From Stenotrophomonas sp. 24(2023) (GTDB lineage: Bacteria; Pseudomonadota; Gammaproteobacteria; Xanthomonadales; Xanthomonadaceae): DNA of 64,000 nucleotides. The DNA lies in assembly GCF_030913365.1 (NCBI RefSeq), contig NZ_CP133160.1, positions 930,001 through 994,000 on the forward strand, read 5' to 3'. Each line of letters begins with the position of its first letter. Position 1 is the first letter of the stretch. Under the pieces are notes generated by a model. It searched no databases and was not told where the DNA came from. It was given only the letters and a program-made list of their open reading frames with translations. Positions 17,445-25,901 of the stretch are shown in pieces. The position numbers were made by a program, and so were the translations under genes.

Positions 17445-18428
17445 TCACACCGTGATGGTCTGGGTCAGCGATTCCCAGGTCGGCGGTTCCGGCCAGGACG
17501 GGGCCTGGTTGCCGTCGAGCACACGCCGCAGGTCGCGCGGGTCGATCTGCGGGGCCAGCACGTGCACCAGTTCCAGTGCGTAATCACGCAGCACGCGATC
17601 GCGCGGCAGCACCGCCCAGGCGATGCACTCGGCGATCGGCGCCGGCGCGGTCCAGGCACGCAGGTCCTCATCGGCGGCACTGACCGCCATTTCCGCCAGC
17701 AATCCCACGCCCAGGCCGGCACGCACATAGGTCTTGATCAGGTCCGCATCCAGCGCCGTCAGCGCCAGGTTCGGTTCCAGGCCGACGCTGCCGAAGGCAC
17801 GCTGCAGCGATGAATTCGGTCGCGTGGACGACTCGTAGCTGATCAGCGGCAGCCCCGCCAGCGCCGGCAGGTCCGGCACGCGGCCGGCACGGTCCAGCGC
17901 ATGGCCCTTGGGTACCACCACCAGCCGCCGCCAGCGGTACAGCGGGACCGCGATGCCATCGCTGGGTTCGCCCCCGGCGGTACTGATGATGGCGATGTCC
18001 GCATCGCCCTGGTTCAACCGGTCCAGCGCATCGGCCTCGCCGGCCTGCTGCAGGTGCACGCTCACCTGCGGGTAGGACTGCTTGATGCGCGCCACCGCCG
18101 GCGGCAGCACGAAGCGCGCCTGCGTATGGGTGGTGGTCAGGATCAGCTGGCCCTGGCTTTCCCGCCGCTGGTTGGCCGCATAGGTGCGGATGTTGTTGGC
18201 CTCGGCCAGCACCGCACGGGCGCGGCTGATGACCTCGGTGCCGGCGGGGGTGACCGATTCCAGGCTGCGCCCCTTGCGCACGAACAGCAGGAAGCCCAGC
18301 TCGTCCTCCAGCTGCTTGAGCTGCTTGGACAGGCCGGGCTGGGTGGCATGCACGCGCGAGGCGGCGAGCGTGATGTTCAGCTCGGCATCGGCGATGGCAA
18401 CCAGGTAGCGCAGCTGGGTCAGCGTCAT
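17445..18428 (-). CDS. CysB-like LysR-family transcriptional regulator
   Basis: Predicted 327 residues. The winged helix-turn-helix is at the N-terminus: LTQLRYLVAIADAELN, then AASRVHATQPGLSKQLKQLEDELG, which matches the CysB/Cbl subgroup. The effector-binding domain fills residues about 90-300. CysB proteins sense N-acetylserine/sulfide status and activate sulfate-assimilation and cysteine genes. The gene is divergent from the cysteine synthase gene at 18637, with 208 bp between, which supports that role. The ATG at 18428 aligns with the usual CysB start; an upstream GTG at 18461 would add a proline-rich leader. Confidence 0.9.
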   Translation of the reverse strand: MTLTQLRYLVAIADAELNITLAASRVHATQPGLSKQLKQLEDELGFLLFVRKGRSLESVTPAGTEVISRARAVLAEANNIRTYAANQRRESQGQLILTTTHTQARFVLPPAVARIKQSYPQVSVHLQQAGEADALDRLNQGDADIAIISTAGGEPSDGIAVPLYRWRRLVVVPKGHALDRAGRVPDLPALAGLPLISYESSTRPNSSLQRAFGSVGLEPNLALTALDADLIKTYVRAGLGVGLLAEMAVSAADEDLRAWTAPAPIAECIAWAVLPRDRVLRDYALELVHVLAPQIDPRDLRRVLDGNQAPSWPEPPTWESLTQTITV

Positions 18429-18636
18429 GACAGGCGGCAGCGGGGGTGGGGGGAGGTTCACTCTAGGTCAATTGCCGTCACCAGCTTATAACCAAACGTT
18501 GTTTAAGAAAGGCATCTGGTCATTTCCGGCTGTCATATGCCGGCGCTACGGTCAGCCGGCAGCCGCTGGCCCTGCACCAGCGGCCCCTTCCCCCTGCCCG
18601 CCGTGACCGGCGCGGCCCGTTCCCCGGAGCGCTTCC

Positions 18637-19596
18637 ATGGCCCTGTACGACTCCATCCTCGACACCGTCGGCAACACCCCCATCGTCAAGCTGCAGCGCC
18701 TGGCCCCGGCGGGGGTGACCCTGTACGCCAAGGTCGAATCCTTCAACCCCGGCGGTTCGGTGAAGGACCGCCTGGCGCTGGCGATCATCCTCGATGCCGA
18801 AGCCCGCGGCGTGCTCAAGCCGGGTGACACGATCGTGGAAGCCACTTCCGGCAACACCGGCGTGGCGCTGGCGATGGTCGCCGCCGCGCGCGGCTACAAG
18901 TTCGTGGCCACCATGGTGGAAACCTTCTCGGTGGAACGGCGCAAGCTGATGCGCGCCTATGGTGCCAAGGTGATCCTGACCCCGGCCGCCGAACGCGGCA
19001 GCGGCATGGTGCGCAAGGCACGCGAACTGGCCGAGCAGCACGGCTGGTTCCTGGCCAGCCAGTTCGCCAACCCGGCCAACCCGGCCTACCACCGCAACAC
19101 CACCGCCGCGGAAATCCTGCGCGACTTCGCCGGCAAGCGCCTGGACTACTTCGTCAGCGGCTGGGGCACCGGCGGCACCCTGACCGGCGTGGGCGAAGTG
19201 CTGAAGGTGGCCCGGCCGCAGACCCGCATCATCGCCACCGAACCGGCCGGTGCAGCGCTGCTCAAGGGCGATGACTGGAAGCCGCACAAGATCCAGGGCT
19301 GGACCCCGGATTTCGTGCCCGACGTGCTCAACCGCGACGTGGTGGATGAACTGCTGACGATCGAGGATGAACGCGCGATCGCCACCGCGCGCCGGCTGGC
19401 GGCCGAGGAAGGCCTCTTCGTCGGCATCTCCGCCGGTGCCACCATCGCCTCGGCACTGGACGTGGCCAGCCGCGCCGAACCGGGCGCGGTGATCCTGGCG
19501 ATGCTGCCGGACACCGGCGAACGCTACTTCTCCACGCCGTTGTTCGCCGACGTGAACGAGGGCTCGGACGATGAATGGCTGGCCGGGCTGCCGTGA
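18637..19596 (+). CDS. cysK: Cysteine synthase A (O-acetylserine sulfhydrylase)
   Basis: Predicted 319 residues, a fold-type II PLP enzyme that makes cysteine from O-acetylserine and sulfide in the cytosol. Lys43 in FNPGGSVKDR is the Schiff-base lysine; TSGNTG is the substrate loop and GWGTGGTLTG the PLP-phosphate glycine loop. Length and motif spacing are those of CysK. The upstream 208 bp shared with the CysB-like regulator includes an A/T-rich patch (about 18485-18515), a likely site of the overlapping promoters. A clear terminator follows at 19631. CysM or cystathionine beta-synthase-like roles are less likely because of the length and the lack of a CBS domain. Confidence 0.92.
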   Translation: MALYDSILDTVGNTPIVKLQRLAPAGVTLYAKVESFNPGGSVKDRLALAIILDAEARGVLKPGDTIVEATSGNTGVALAMVAAARGYKFVATMVETFSVERRKLMRAYGAKVILTPAAERGSGMVRKARELAEQHGWFLASQFANPANPAYHRNTTAAEILRDFAGKRLDYFVSGWGTGGTLTGVGEVLKVARPQTRIIATEPAGAALLKGDDWKPHKIQGWTPDFVPDVLNRDVVDELLTIEDERAIATARRLAAEEGLFVGISAGATIASALDVASRAEPGAVILAMLPDTGERYFSTPLFADVNEGSDDEWLAGLP

Positions 19597-19630
19597 CAGC
19601 CTGACCCGCCGCGGCCGCTGCACCCCAGAA

Positions 19631-19653
19631 AACGCCGGGCCATGCCCGGCGTT
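19631..19653 (+). terminator. Rho-independent terminator of cysK
   Basis: Perfect 10-bp stem aacgccgggc (19631-19640) with gcccggcgtt (19644-19653), loop cat, followed by tccgttggtt. It lies 35 bp after the cysK stop. Confidence 0.8.
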
Positions 19654-19839
19654 TCCGTTGGTTCCCGCCGCCGTTTTTCTGCTTCAGCCTGCGTGAAGCC
19701 GGCACGGCCCATCGTGCGGTCAGGGCCGTCGTTCGCACCCTGTGAGACGGCCATGACGCAGCATCGATGCCCTTCCCACTACCGTGGGACAACGGGCGCA
19801 GTGGCTGCGCGGATCAACCGACGAGCAGGAGACGGACGC

Positions 19840-20439
19840 ATGAAGATCGAAGTGTGGCAGGGCGACATCACCACCCTGGCCGTGGATGCGATCGTCAACG
19901 CGGCCAACGAAACCCTGCTCGGCGGCGGTGGCGTGGACGGTGCGATCCACCGTGCCGCCGGCCCCGACCTGCTGGCCGAATGCGAAGCCCTGCCCACACT
20001 GCGCCCCGGCGTGCGCTGCCCGACCGGCGAAGTCCGCGCCACCGGTGCCCACGCGCTGCCGGCGCGCTACGTGTTCCATACCGTCGGCCCGGTCTGGCAC
20101 GACGGCACCCGCGACGAACCGGCCCTGCTGGCCAACTGCTACTGGAAGTCGCTGCAGCTGGCCGAAAAACTGGATCTGCAGTCGATTGCGTTCCCGGCCA
20201 TCAGCTGCGGCGTCTACGGCTACCCGCTGTACCAGGCCGCCCAGGTGGCCGTGACCGAAACCCTGGCCTGGCAGCGCAGCCATGCGCAGCCGCGGCGCAT
20301 CGTGCTGGTGGCATACAACACGGCCACCTTCAAGGCCTACCAGCAGGCGCTGACGGCCGCGGGCCAGCCGTTGGAGGCCCTGCCGACGTCCCCGCCCCTG
20401 CCCCCGCTGGACGGTCCCGGCCTGCTGCCGGCGCACTGA
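19840..20439 (+). CDS. Macrodomain protein (O-acetyl-ADP-ribose deacetylase, YmdB-like)
   Basis: Predicted 199 residues, a single macrodomain (1-170) plus a Pro-rich tail. Macrodomains bind or hydrolyse ADP-ribose derivatives; bacterial YmdB-like ones deacetylate O-acetyl-ADP-ribose or remove ADP-ribose from proteins. Diagnostic motifs are GDITTLAVDAIVNAANETLLGGGGVDGAIHRAAG at the start (Asn22-Ala23-Ala24-Asn25 and the GGGGVDGAIH phosphate loop), TGEVRATGAHALPARYVFHTVGP, and SIAFPAISCGVYGYP. The ATG at 19840 is preceded by caggaga and matches the family start. Its terminator hairpin overlaps its own stop codon. Confidence 0.93.
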   Translation: MKIEVWQGDITTLAVDAIVNAANETLLGGGGVDGAIHRAAGPDLLAECEALPTLRPGVRCPTGEVRATGAHALPARYVFHTVGPVWHDGTRDEPALLANCYWKSLQLAEKLDLQSIAFPAISCGVYGYPLYQAAQVAVTETLAWQRSHAQPRRIVLVAYNTATFKAYQQALTAAGQPLEALPTSPPLPPLDGPGLLPAH

Positions 20440-20458
20440 AACGCGCCGGCAGCTCCCC
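20425..20458 (+). terminator. Terminator overlapping the macrodomain stop codon
   Basis: Stem ctgccggcgc (20425-20434) with gcgccggcag (20443-20452), loop of 8 nt that contains the TGA at 20437-20439, followed by ctcccctttc. The last codons of the gene form the left arm. Confidence 0.6.
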
Positions 20459-20494
20459 TTTCCTGCGCGCTGCGTGCGTGGGGCACGACGCGCT

Positions 20495-21385
20495 TCAGCC
20501 GTGATCGAGCACCAGCCGGCGCAGGTCATCGACCAGGCGCGGCCCAGTGGGCACCCATCCCAGCTGGTGCCGTGTCTGCTCACTGGAGGCAGGCAGATCG
20601 TGGCAGGCAAACCGGGCCAGCCAGCCAAAATGTTCTTGTGCCTGCGCCGCTGTGATCGAGCCCACCGGCAGCCCAAGACGCTCGCCCAGCACGTGGGCGA
20701 TCTCGCGCAGCGTTATCCCTTCCTCGGCGACGGCGTGGTAGTTCGCGCCCGGCTGCGCGCGTTCGATCGCCAACCGGTACAGGCGCGCGGCATCGGCAAG
20801 CGGGACGGCCGGCCAGCGCTGGGTGCCGTCGCCAATGTAGTCACACCGGCCCCGTTGCCGGTAGAGGGCCGTCAACGGTGTCACCAGCCCCTGCGATACC
20901 GGGTCATGCACCTGTGCCAGCCGCACCACCGACACATTGGTCCCGTTCGCGGCGGCGGCGGCGGCCGCCTGCTCCGATGCCGCACGCGGGTGGGTACTGA
21001 CGATGGCATCCGTTTCGCGGGCTGGCTGCCCCGCCACACCGGCCACGATCGCGGTGCCGGAGGTGACGATCAGCGGCCGGTCCGAGCCCTGCAGTGCCGA
21101 CGCCAACGCCGCGATGACACCGCGATCCTCCTCGCAGCTGGCGGCAAAACGCGAAAAATCATGGTTGAAGGCCAGGTGGATGACCCCGTCAGCGTCTGCC
21201 GCCCCGGCCATGAGGCTGGCGGGGTCGTCGATCGAACCGCGATGCGCCTGCGCGCCCGCTGCCCGCAGCGCCGCCTCCTTCTCCGTACTGCGGCACAGGC
21301 CCAGCACCTGGTGGCCCGCGCCGATCAATTCGGCGACCACCGCCGTGCCGATGTTGCCGGTCGCGCCGGTAACGAATACGCGCAT
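20495..21385 (-). CDS. NAD(P)-dependent epimerase/dehydratase-like SDR protein
   Basis: Predicted 296 residues. The N-terminus MRVFVTGATGNIGTAVVAELI is the extended/atypical SDR Rossmann motif (GxxGxxG), followed by DGVIHLAFNHD and a later LIVTSGT segment. The usual YxxxK pair is not obvious: the corresponding region reads HPRAASEQAAAA, so it may be an atypical SDR that binds NADP without classic dehydrogenase chemistry. It is transcribed away from an HTH regulator with 80 bp between, a layout typical of a regulator and its target. Substrate unknown. Confidence 0.85.
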   Translation of the reverse strand: MRVFVTGATGNIGTAVVAELIGAGHQVLGLCRSTEKEAALRAAGAQAHRGSIDDPASLMAGAADADGVIHLAFNHDFSRFAASCEEDRGVIAALASALQGSDRPLIVTSGTAIVAGVAGQPARETDAIVSTHPRAASEQAAAAAAANGTNVSVVRLAQVHDPVSQGLVTPLTALYRQRGRCDYIGDGTQRWPAVPLADAARLYRLAIERAQPGANYHAVAEEGITLREIAHVLGERLGLPVGSITAAQAQEHFGWLARFACHDLPASSEQTRHQLGWVPTGPRLVDDLRRLVLDHG

Positions 21386-21435
21386 GAAACTGTCTCCTGA
21401 AGGTGTGGGGACAGAATCTGTGCTCCAATCACATG

Positions 21436-21466
21436 CGGGTAAAGTAGTGTTCTTATACGGGTAAAA
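21436..21466. promoter_or_regulatory. Direct repeat, likely operator of the HTH/SDR pair
   Basis: Two copies of cgggtaaa start at 21436 and 21458, 22 bp (two helical turns) apart; the second ends one base before the ATG of the HTH gene. The 80-bp divergent region is otherwise ordinary. Placement fits autorepression by the adjacent regulator and control of the SDR gene. A TATAC-like element (about 21454-21458) lies between the copies. Confidence 0.5.
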
Positions 21467-22305
21467 TGACCAACAGGATCGGCGGTGTCGACACGCCAGA
21501 CAATCCCCTCGGCAGCTACCTGCGCGATCGCCGCGCCAGGCTCGACCCGGCCGCCTTCGGCTTCACCGGGGCGCGTCGCCGCACGCCGGGCCTGCGCCGC
21601 GAGGAGGTCGCGCAGCGCGCCAACATCAGCCCCACCTGGTACACCTGGCTCGAACAGGGACGCGGGGGAGCGCCCTCGGCGGCGGTCCTGGACCGCATCG
21701 CGGCGGCGCTGATGCTGACCGACGTCGAACGCGAACACCTGTTCCTGCTGGGCCTGGGCCGCCCACCCGAGGTCCGCTACCGTGACGGGGGCGGCATCAC
21801 GCCCCGGCTGCAGCGCGTGCTGGATGCCCTGCACCCGCACCCTGCGCTGATCCGCACCGCCACCTGGGATGTGGCCGCCTGGAACCGTGCCGCCACGGTG
21901 ATGCTGGTCGACTACGGTTCGCTGCCGCCGGAGGAACGCAACATCCTGCGCTACATCTTCCTGGACCCGCGTGCCCGGGCCGCCCAGTACGATTGGGAAA
22001 GCGTTGCCCGCTTTACCGTCGGCGCCTTCCGCGTTGACGCCGCGCGCGCGGGCGCGACCAGCGCGATTGCCCCGTTCGTCGAGCGCCTGTGCCACCTGAG
22101 CAGGGATTTCGAGCGCCTGTGGCACGACAACGAGGTGCAGGGAACCCATGGCGAGGCGATCAAGCACATCCGCCACCCGGTGCTGGGGCCGATCGCCTTC
22201 GAATACTCGGTATTCGCCGTCGATGCGCGCACCGACCTGAACCTGGTCGTCTACAACCCCACCACCGACACTGACCTGCAGCGGATCAGCGCCCTGCTGG
22301 CGTGA
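21466..22305 (+). CDS. XRE-type regulator with MmyB-like ligand-binding domain
   Basis: Predicted 279 residues. The first 85 hold a Cro/CI-type helix-turn-helix: LGSYLRDRRARLDP, TPGLRREEVAQRANISPTWYTWLEQGRG, SAAVLDRIAAAL. Residues about 105-275 match the MmyB-like PAS-type domain (LQRVLDALHPHPALI, WDVAAWNRAA, and late HPVLGPIAFEYSVF), which in characterised relatives binds fatty-acid-like ligands. It is divergent from an SDR gene and probably regulates it, an arrangement very common for this family in actinobacteria and proteobacteria. The start codon lies right behind the repeat at 21458. A bidirectional terminator follows. Confidence 0.92.
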   Translation: MTNRIGGVDTPDNPLGSYLRDRRARLDPAAFGFTGARRRTPGLRREEVAQRANISPTWYTWLEQGRGGAPSAAVLDRIAAALMLTDVEREHLFLLGLGRPPEVRYRDGGGITPRLQRVLDALHPHPALIRTATWDVAAWNRAATVMLVDYGSLPPEERNILRYIFLDPRARAAQYDWESVARFTVGAFRVDAARAGATSAIAPFVERLCHLSRDFERLWHDNEVQGTHGEAIKHIRHPVLGPIAFEYSVFAVDARTDLNLVVYNPTTDTDLQRISALLA

Positions 22306-22311
22306 TCCTGC

Positions 22312-22343
22312 AAAAAAAACGCCGGCTCACGGCCGGCGTTTTT
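22312..22343. terminator. Bidirectional terminator between HTH gene and fba
   Basis: aaacgccggc (22317-22326) pairs with gccggcgttt (22332-22341), loop tcacg, with eight A on the left and five T on the right, so it can work on both strands. It lies in the 63-bp convergent gap. Confidence 0.92.
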
Positions 22344-22368
22344 CATGCTGCGGTACTGGCCCCAGGGC

Positions 22369-23373
22369 TCAGCCGTTCCACTTGCCCAGCGCCGCCAGGC
22401 CGTTTTCCTTGGCACGCTCGTACACGGTCTTCTGTGCGGCGGCGTAGTTGCCCTTCATGTCCTTGGCCCACAGCTTCAGCGCGGCCTGCTGCATGGCGCG
22501 GCCGTAGGAGAAGCTCAGCGGCCACGGCAGGTTGCCCAGCTGGTTCATCGCGTTCAGGTGCGCGGTGGACTGCTCGTCGGTCTGGCCGCCGGACAGGAAC
22601 ACCACGCCCGGCAGGATCGCCGGCACGGTGCTCTTGAGGCACATCACGGTCGATTCGGCCACTTCCTCGACGTCGGCCTGCTCGTCGCAGCCCTTGCCGG
22701 AGATGACCATCGAGGCCTTCAGGATGGTGCCTTCCAGCAGTACGTTCTGCTGGTACAGCGCATCGAACAGCGAGCGCAGGGTGGCTTCGGTGACTTCGTA
22801 GCAGGTCTCGATGTCGTGGTCGCCGTCCATGATGACTTCCGGCTCGACCATCGGCACCAGGCCGCATTCCTGGCACAGCGCGGCATAGCGGGCCAGCGCG
22901 TGCGCGTTGGATTCGATGCAGGTGCCCGAGGGGATGCTTTCGCCGATGTTGATGACCGCGCGCCACTTGGCGAAACGGGCACCGAGCTTGTAGTACTCCT
23001 GCAGGCGCTCGCGCAGGCCGTCCAGGCCCTCGGTCACCAGTTCGCCCGGGCAGCCGGCCAGCGGGTGCGCACCCTTGTCCACCTTGATGCCCGGAATCAT
23101 GCCGTGGTCGGCCATGTACTTGGCGAACGGCACGCCGTCCTTGGTCGACTGGCGGATGGTTTCGTCGTACAGGATGGCGCCGGAGATGTGGTCGTTGAGC
23201 TTCGGCGTGGTCAGCAGCAGCTCGCGGTAAGCCCGACGGTTCTCTTCGGTGTTCTCGATACCGACGCTGGCGAAACGCTTGGCGATGGTAGCGGTGGATT
23301 CATCGATGGCGATGATGCCCTTGCCCGGGGCGACCATGGCCTGGGCGGTTTCGGCCAGCTGTTCGATGCTCAT
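22369..23373 (-). CDS. Fructose-bisphosphate aldolase, class I
   Basis: Predicted 334 residues starting MSIEQLAETAQ. It is the eukaryote-like class I (Schiff-base) aldolase, which splits fructose-1,6-bisphosphate to DHAP and glyceraldehyde-3-phosphate. Recognisable are GKGIIAIDEST, the lysines of GIKVDKG and FAKWRAVI, and the Schiff-base lysine in GTILKASMVISGKG, then FLSGGQTDEQS. The C-terminus lacks the Tyr of animal aldolases, ending ALGKWNG. The ATG at 23373 is chosen because the family N-terminus begins there. It is the last of the pgk-HAD-pyk-fba group on this strand, but 171 bp with two hairpins separate it from pyk, so it may have its own promoter. Confidence 0.95.
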   Translation of the reverse strand: MSIEQLAETAQAMVAPGKGIIAIDESTATIAKRFASVGIENTEENRRAYRELLLTTPKLNDHISGAILYDETIRQSTKDGVPFAKYMADHGMIPGIKVDKGAHPLAGCPGELVTEGLDGLRERLQEYYKLGARFAKWRAVINIGESIPSGTCIESNAHALARYAALCQECGLVPMVEPEVIMDGDHDIETCYEVTEATLRSLFDALYQQNVLLEGTILKASMVISGKGCDEQADVEEVAESTVMCLKSTVPAILPGVVFLSGGQTDEQSTAHLNAMNQLGNLPWPLSFSYGRAMQQAALKLWAKDMKGNYAAAQKTVYERAKENGLAALGKWNG

Positions 23374-23465
23374 GTACTTCCTAAGGCGGGTGCGGGAAAC
23401 CGCGATTATAGCCGCCCCGGCACGTGACCTCGACGTGCAGACCGGATGGAAACGATTCCACCTGT

Positions 23466-23529
23466 CCGCACAGGACACATCGTGTCCCGTGCGGTCTGGA
23501 GAAGGGTCAGATCCAGACCGGATCCGACC
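23466..23529. repeat. Two adjacent imperfect palindromes between pyk and fba
   Basis: First hairpin: ccgcacaggacac (23466-23478) pairs with gtgtcccgtgcgg (23482-23494), one mismatch, loop atc. Second: ggtcagatcc (23505-23514) pairs with ggatccgacc (23520-23529), one mismatch, loop agacc. They occupy the leader side of fba and the trailer of pyk. They may be pyk terminators, an fba leader structure, or dispersed intergenic palindromes. Confidence 0.6.
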
Positions 23530-23544
23530 CCGCAACGGCGTTGC

Positions 23545-25011
23545 TTACAGTTCGCCCAGGCCGCTGGCGCGGCCGTCTTCGCCCACTTCCAGCAGGCGCA
23601 GGGTGTTGGTCGCACCATGGGTTTCCATGTGCTCGCCGCTGGTGAACACCACGCGGTCACCGGCCTGCAGCAGTTCGTTTTCCACCAGCAGGCGGATGCT
23701 GCCGCGCGCGGCTTCGCGCGGGGTCAGGCCACGGCTGTCGAAGTTGATCGGGAACACATCGCGCATCAGCGCCATCTGCCGGCGCGCGCCGTCATGGCGG
23801 GTCACCGCGAACACCGGTGCCGAGGCACGGAAGCGCGACAGGTAGCGGGCGGTGCCACCGGATTCGGTCATCGCCACGATCGCCCGCACGCCCACGTGCT
23901 GGGACAGGAACATGGTGGCCATGGCGATCGCCTGGTCGGCGCGCTCCAGGCCGCGCGGCGAGGCGCCGAAGTCGGTATCGATCTGGAACTGGCGCTCGGC
24001 GCCCAGGCAGATGCGGGCCATCGCCTCGACCGCCTTCACCGGCCAGGCGCCGGCCGCGGTTTCGGCCGACAGCATCACCGCATCGGTACCGTCGATGACC
24101 GAGTTGGCCACGTCCAGCACTTCGGCGCGGGTCGGGATCGGGCTTTCGACCATCGACTGCAGCATCTGCGTGGCGGTGATGACCACCTTGTTCTGTGCCA
24201 GCGAGGCCTTGATGATCTTCTTCTGCAGGCCCGGCAGTTCGGCATCGCCGATCTCCACGCCCAGGTCGCCACGGGCCACCATCACCACGTCGCTGGCCTC
24301 GACGATTTCCTCCAGGTTCTCGATCGCCTCGGTGCGCTCGATCTTGGACACCAGCGCGGCGTAGCAGCCGTGCGATTCGGCGATCTCGCGCGCATCGTTC
24401 ATGTCCTGCGCGTTGCGGCAGAACGAAACGGCGATGAAGTCCACGCCGATCTTGGCGACGATGCCGATCAGCTCCTTGTCGCGCTCGGTCAGTGCGCCCA
24501 GCGACAGGCCACCGCCCTGCTTGTTCAGGCCCTTGCGGTCGGACAGCGGGCCGTCATTGAGCACGGTGTTGATGATGCGCTCGCCCTGCACTTCCACGAC
24601 CTGCAGCTGCATCAGGCCATCGTCCAGCAGCAGCACATCGCCCGGGCCCACATCCTGCGGCAGGCCCAGGTAGCTCACGCCCACCTGGGTGGTGTCGCCG
24701 GCCGGTGCATCCGGCGAGGCGACCAGGTCGAAACGATCACCGGCCTTGAGCTGCACCTTGCCCTGGGCAAAGCGCTCGATGCGGATCTTCGGGCCCGGCA
24801 GGTCGGCCAGGATGCCCACTTCCACGCCCACCCGGGCCGCGGCAGCGCGCACGTCGGCGGCACGCTTGGCCTGGCCGGACGGGTCGCCGTGGCTGAAGTT
24901 CAGGCGGACCACGTTCACGCCAGCGCGGAACAGATCCTCCAGCACGCCCGGCGGGTCGGTGGCCGGACCGAGGGTGGCAAGGATCTTGGTGCGACGCTGA
25001 CGGTCAAACAT
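23545..25011 (-). CDS. pyk: Pyruvate kinase
   Basis: Predicted 488 residues, the full length of a bacterial pyruvate kinase, which converts phosphoenolpyruvate and ADP to pyruvate and ATP in the cytosol. Motifs in order: RRTKILATLGPATD, RLNFSHGDP, LADLPGPKIR at the A/B domain border, the active-site lysine and metal Glu region VSKIERTEAIENLEEI with VMVARGDLGVEIG, and TATQMLQSMVESPIPTRAEV. The C-terminal allosteric domain (about 350-488) is complete. It lies 218 bp downstream of the HAD gene on the same strand. Nothing distinguishes the type I and type II isozymes with certainty. Confidence 0.97.
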   Translation of the reverse strand: MFDRQRRTKILATLGPATDPPGVLEDLFRAGVNVVRLNFSHGDPSGQAKRAADVRAAAARVGVEVGILADLPGPKIRIERFAQGKVQLKAGDRFDLVASPDAPAGDTTQVGVSYLGLPQDVGPGDVLLLDDGLMQLQVVEVQGERIINTVLNDGPLSDRKGLNKQGGGLSLGALTERDKELIGIVAKIGVDFIAVSFCRNAQDMNDAREIAESHGCYAALVSKIERTEAIENLEEIVEASDVVMVARGDLGVEIGDAELPGLQKKIIKASLAQNKVVITATQMLQSMVESPIPTRAEVLDVANSVIDGTDAVMLSAETAAGAWPVKAVEAMARICLGAERQFQIDTDFGASPRGLERADQAIAMATMFLSQHVGVRAIVAMTESGGTARYLSRFRASAPVFAVTRHDGARRQMALMRDVFPINFDSRGLTPREAARGSIRLLVENELLQAGDRVVFTSGEHMETHGATNTLRLLEVGEDGRASGLGEL

Positions 25012-25229
25012 GGTGTAGGGGCCTCTCCCGTGAAAGAACGGAAATTAGCACATCCTTCACACGCCATGTATGCGTTTACACCCTTGCCAGCGCTGGCGCC
25101 GCGGATTGTCCGGCGGACACCGGCAACACCCCTGCCAGGACATCCCCGGGGCAGGAAGGGACATGCGGTGGCGGATGGTGGCGCCCCCTGGCAGCGCCGG
25201 GACCGCCCGGCGCTGCGCGTGCGGCAGGG

Positions 25230-25898
25230 TCAGTCCAGCAGCCGCAGCAGGTCTGCCGGCGTATCGGCCAGCACGCCGGCACCGGCCTCGGTCAGTTCCT
25301 CGGCGCCGCCGAACCCCCACAGCACGCCCACGTTGCGCAGGCCGTGGTGCAGTGCACCTTCGATGTCCATGCGGCGGTCACCGATCATCCAGCACTGCGA
25401 CGGGGCCAGCTGCAGGCGATGCAGCGCCTCGCCCACCAGCTGCGGCTTGTTGCTGCGCGAACCATCGAGCGTGGAGCCGATGACATCCTCGAACAACCCG
25501 CCGAACGGCAGGTGGTCCAGGATGCGGCGCGCATGCGGTTCGTTCTTGGCCGTGACCACCGCCAGCCGATGGCCCCGCGCATGCAGCGTGCGCACGGCCT
25601 CCTCGATGCCCGGGTAGATCGTATGCTCGCGCCAGCCTTCAGCGTCGAAGCGCTCGCGGTAGAAGCCCACCGCCTGCTCCACCCGCTCAGGCTCGACGAA
25701 CAGTGGCGTGAACGTCACCCGCAGCGATGGGCCGATCCAGCGCAGCAGCGTTTCCTGCGGCGGCACCGGGTAGTCCATCTTCTGCAGCGCATGGGCGATG
25801 CAGCGGGTGATGCCTACTTCCGAATCGATCAGCGTGCCATCCATGTCGAAGAACAGCGCGGCGCGCTGTTCTCCGGTGGCGTGATGGGAACCGGCCAT
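25230..25898 (-). CDS. HAD-superfamily hydrolase, phosphoglycolate phosphatase-like
   Basis: Predicted 222 residues. Motif I DMDGTLIDS with nucleophile and acid Asp residues, a helical C1 cap (about 30-95), motif II VVTAKN (Thr), a Lys around SNKPQLV as motif III and motif IV GDRRMDIEGA. This is the Gph/PGMB-like branch, which dephosphorylates small phosphates such as 2-phosphoglycolate. It starts directly behind the pgk stop: the junction reads TAA-GTG-ATG, and either the GTG at 25901 or the ATG at 25898 can serve; ATG is given. Linkage to pgk suggests a housekeeping role, clearing damaged or side-product phosphates in lower glycolysis. That role is inference. Confidence 0.9.
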   Translation of the reverse strand: MAGSHHATGEQRAALFFDMDGTLIDSEVGITRCIAHALQKMDYPVPPQETLLRWIGPSLRVTFTPLFVEPERVEQAVGFYRERFDAEGWREHTIYPGIEEAVRTLHARGHRLAVVTAKNEPHARRILDHLPFGGLFEDVIGSTLDGSRSNKPQLVGEALHRLQLAPSQCWMIGDRRMDIEGALHHGLRNVGVLWGFGGAEELTEAGAGVLADTPADLLRLLD

Positions 25899-25901
25899 CA
25901 C

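Noticed and set aside
22369..23535. Longer start of the aldolase at 23535
   Set aside because: The extra 54 residues come from the hairpin region and are absent from the family; ATG at 23373 matches.
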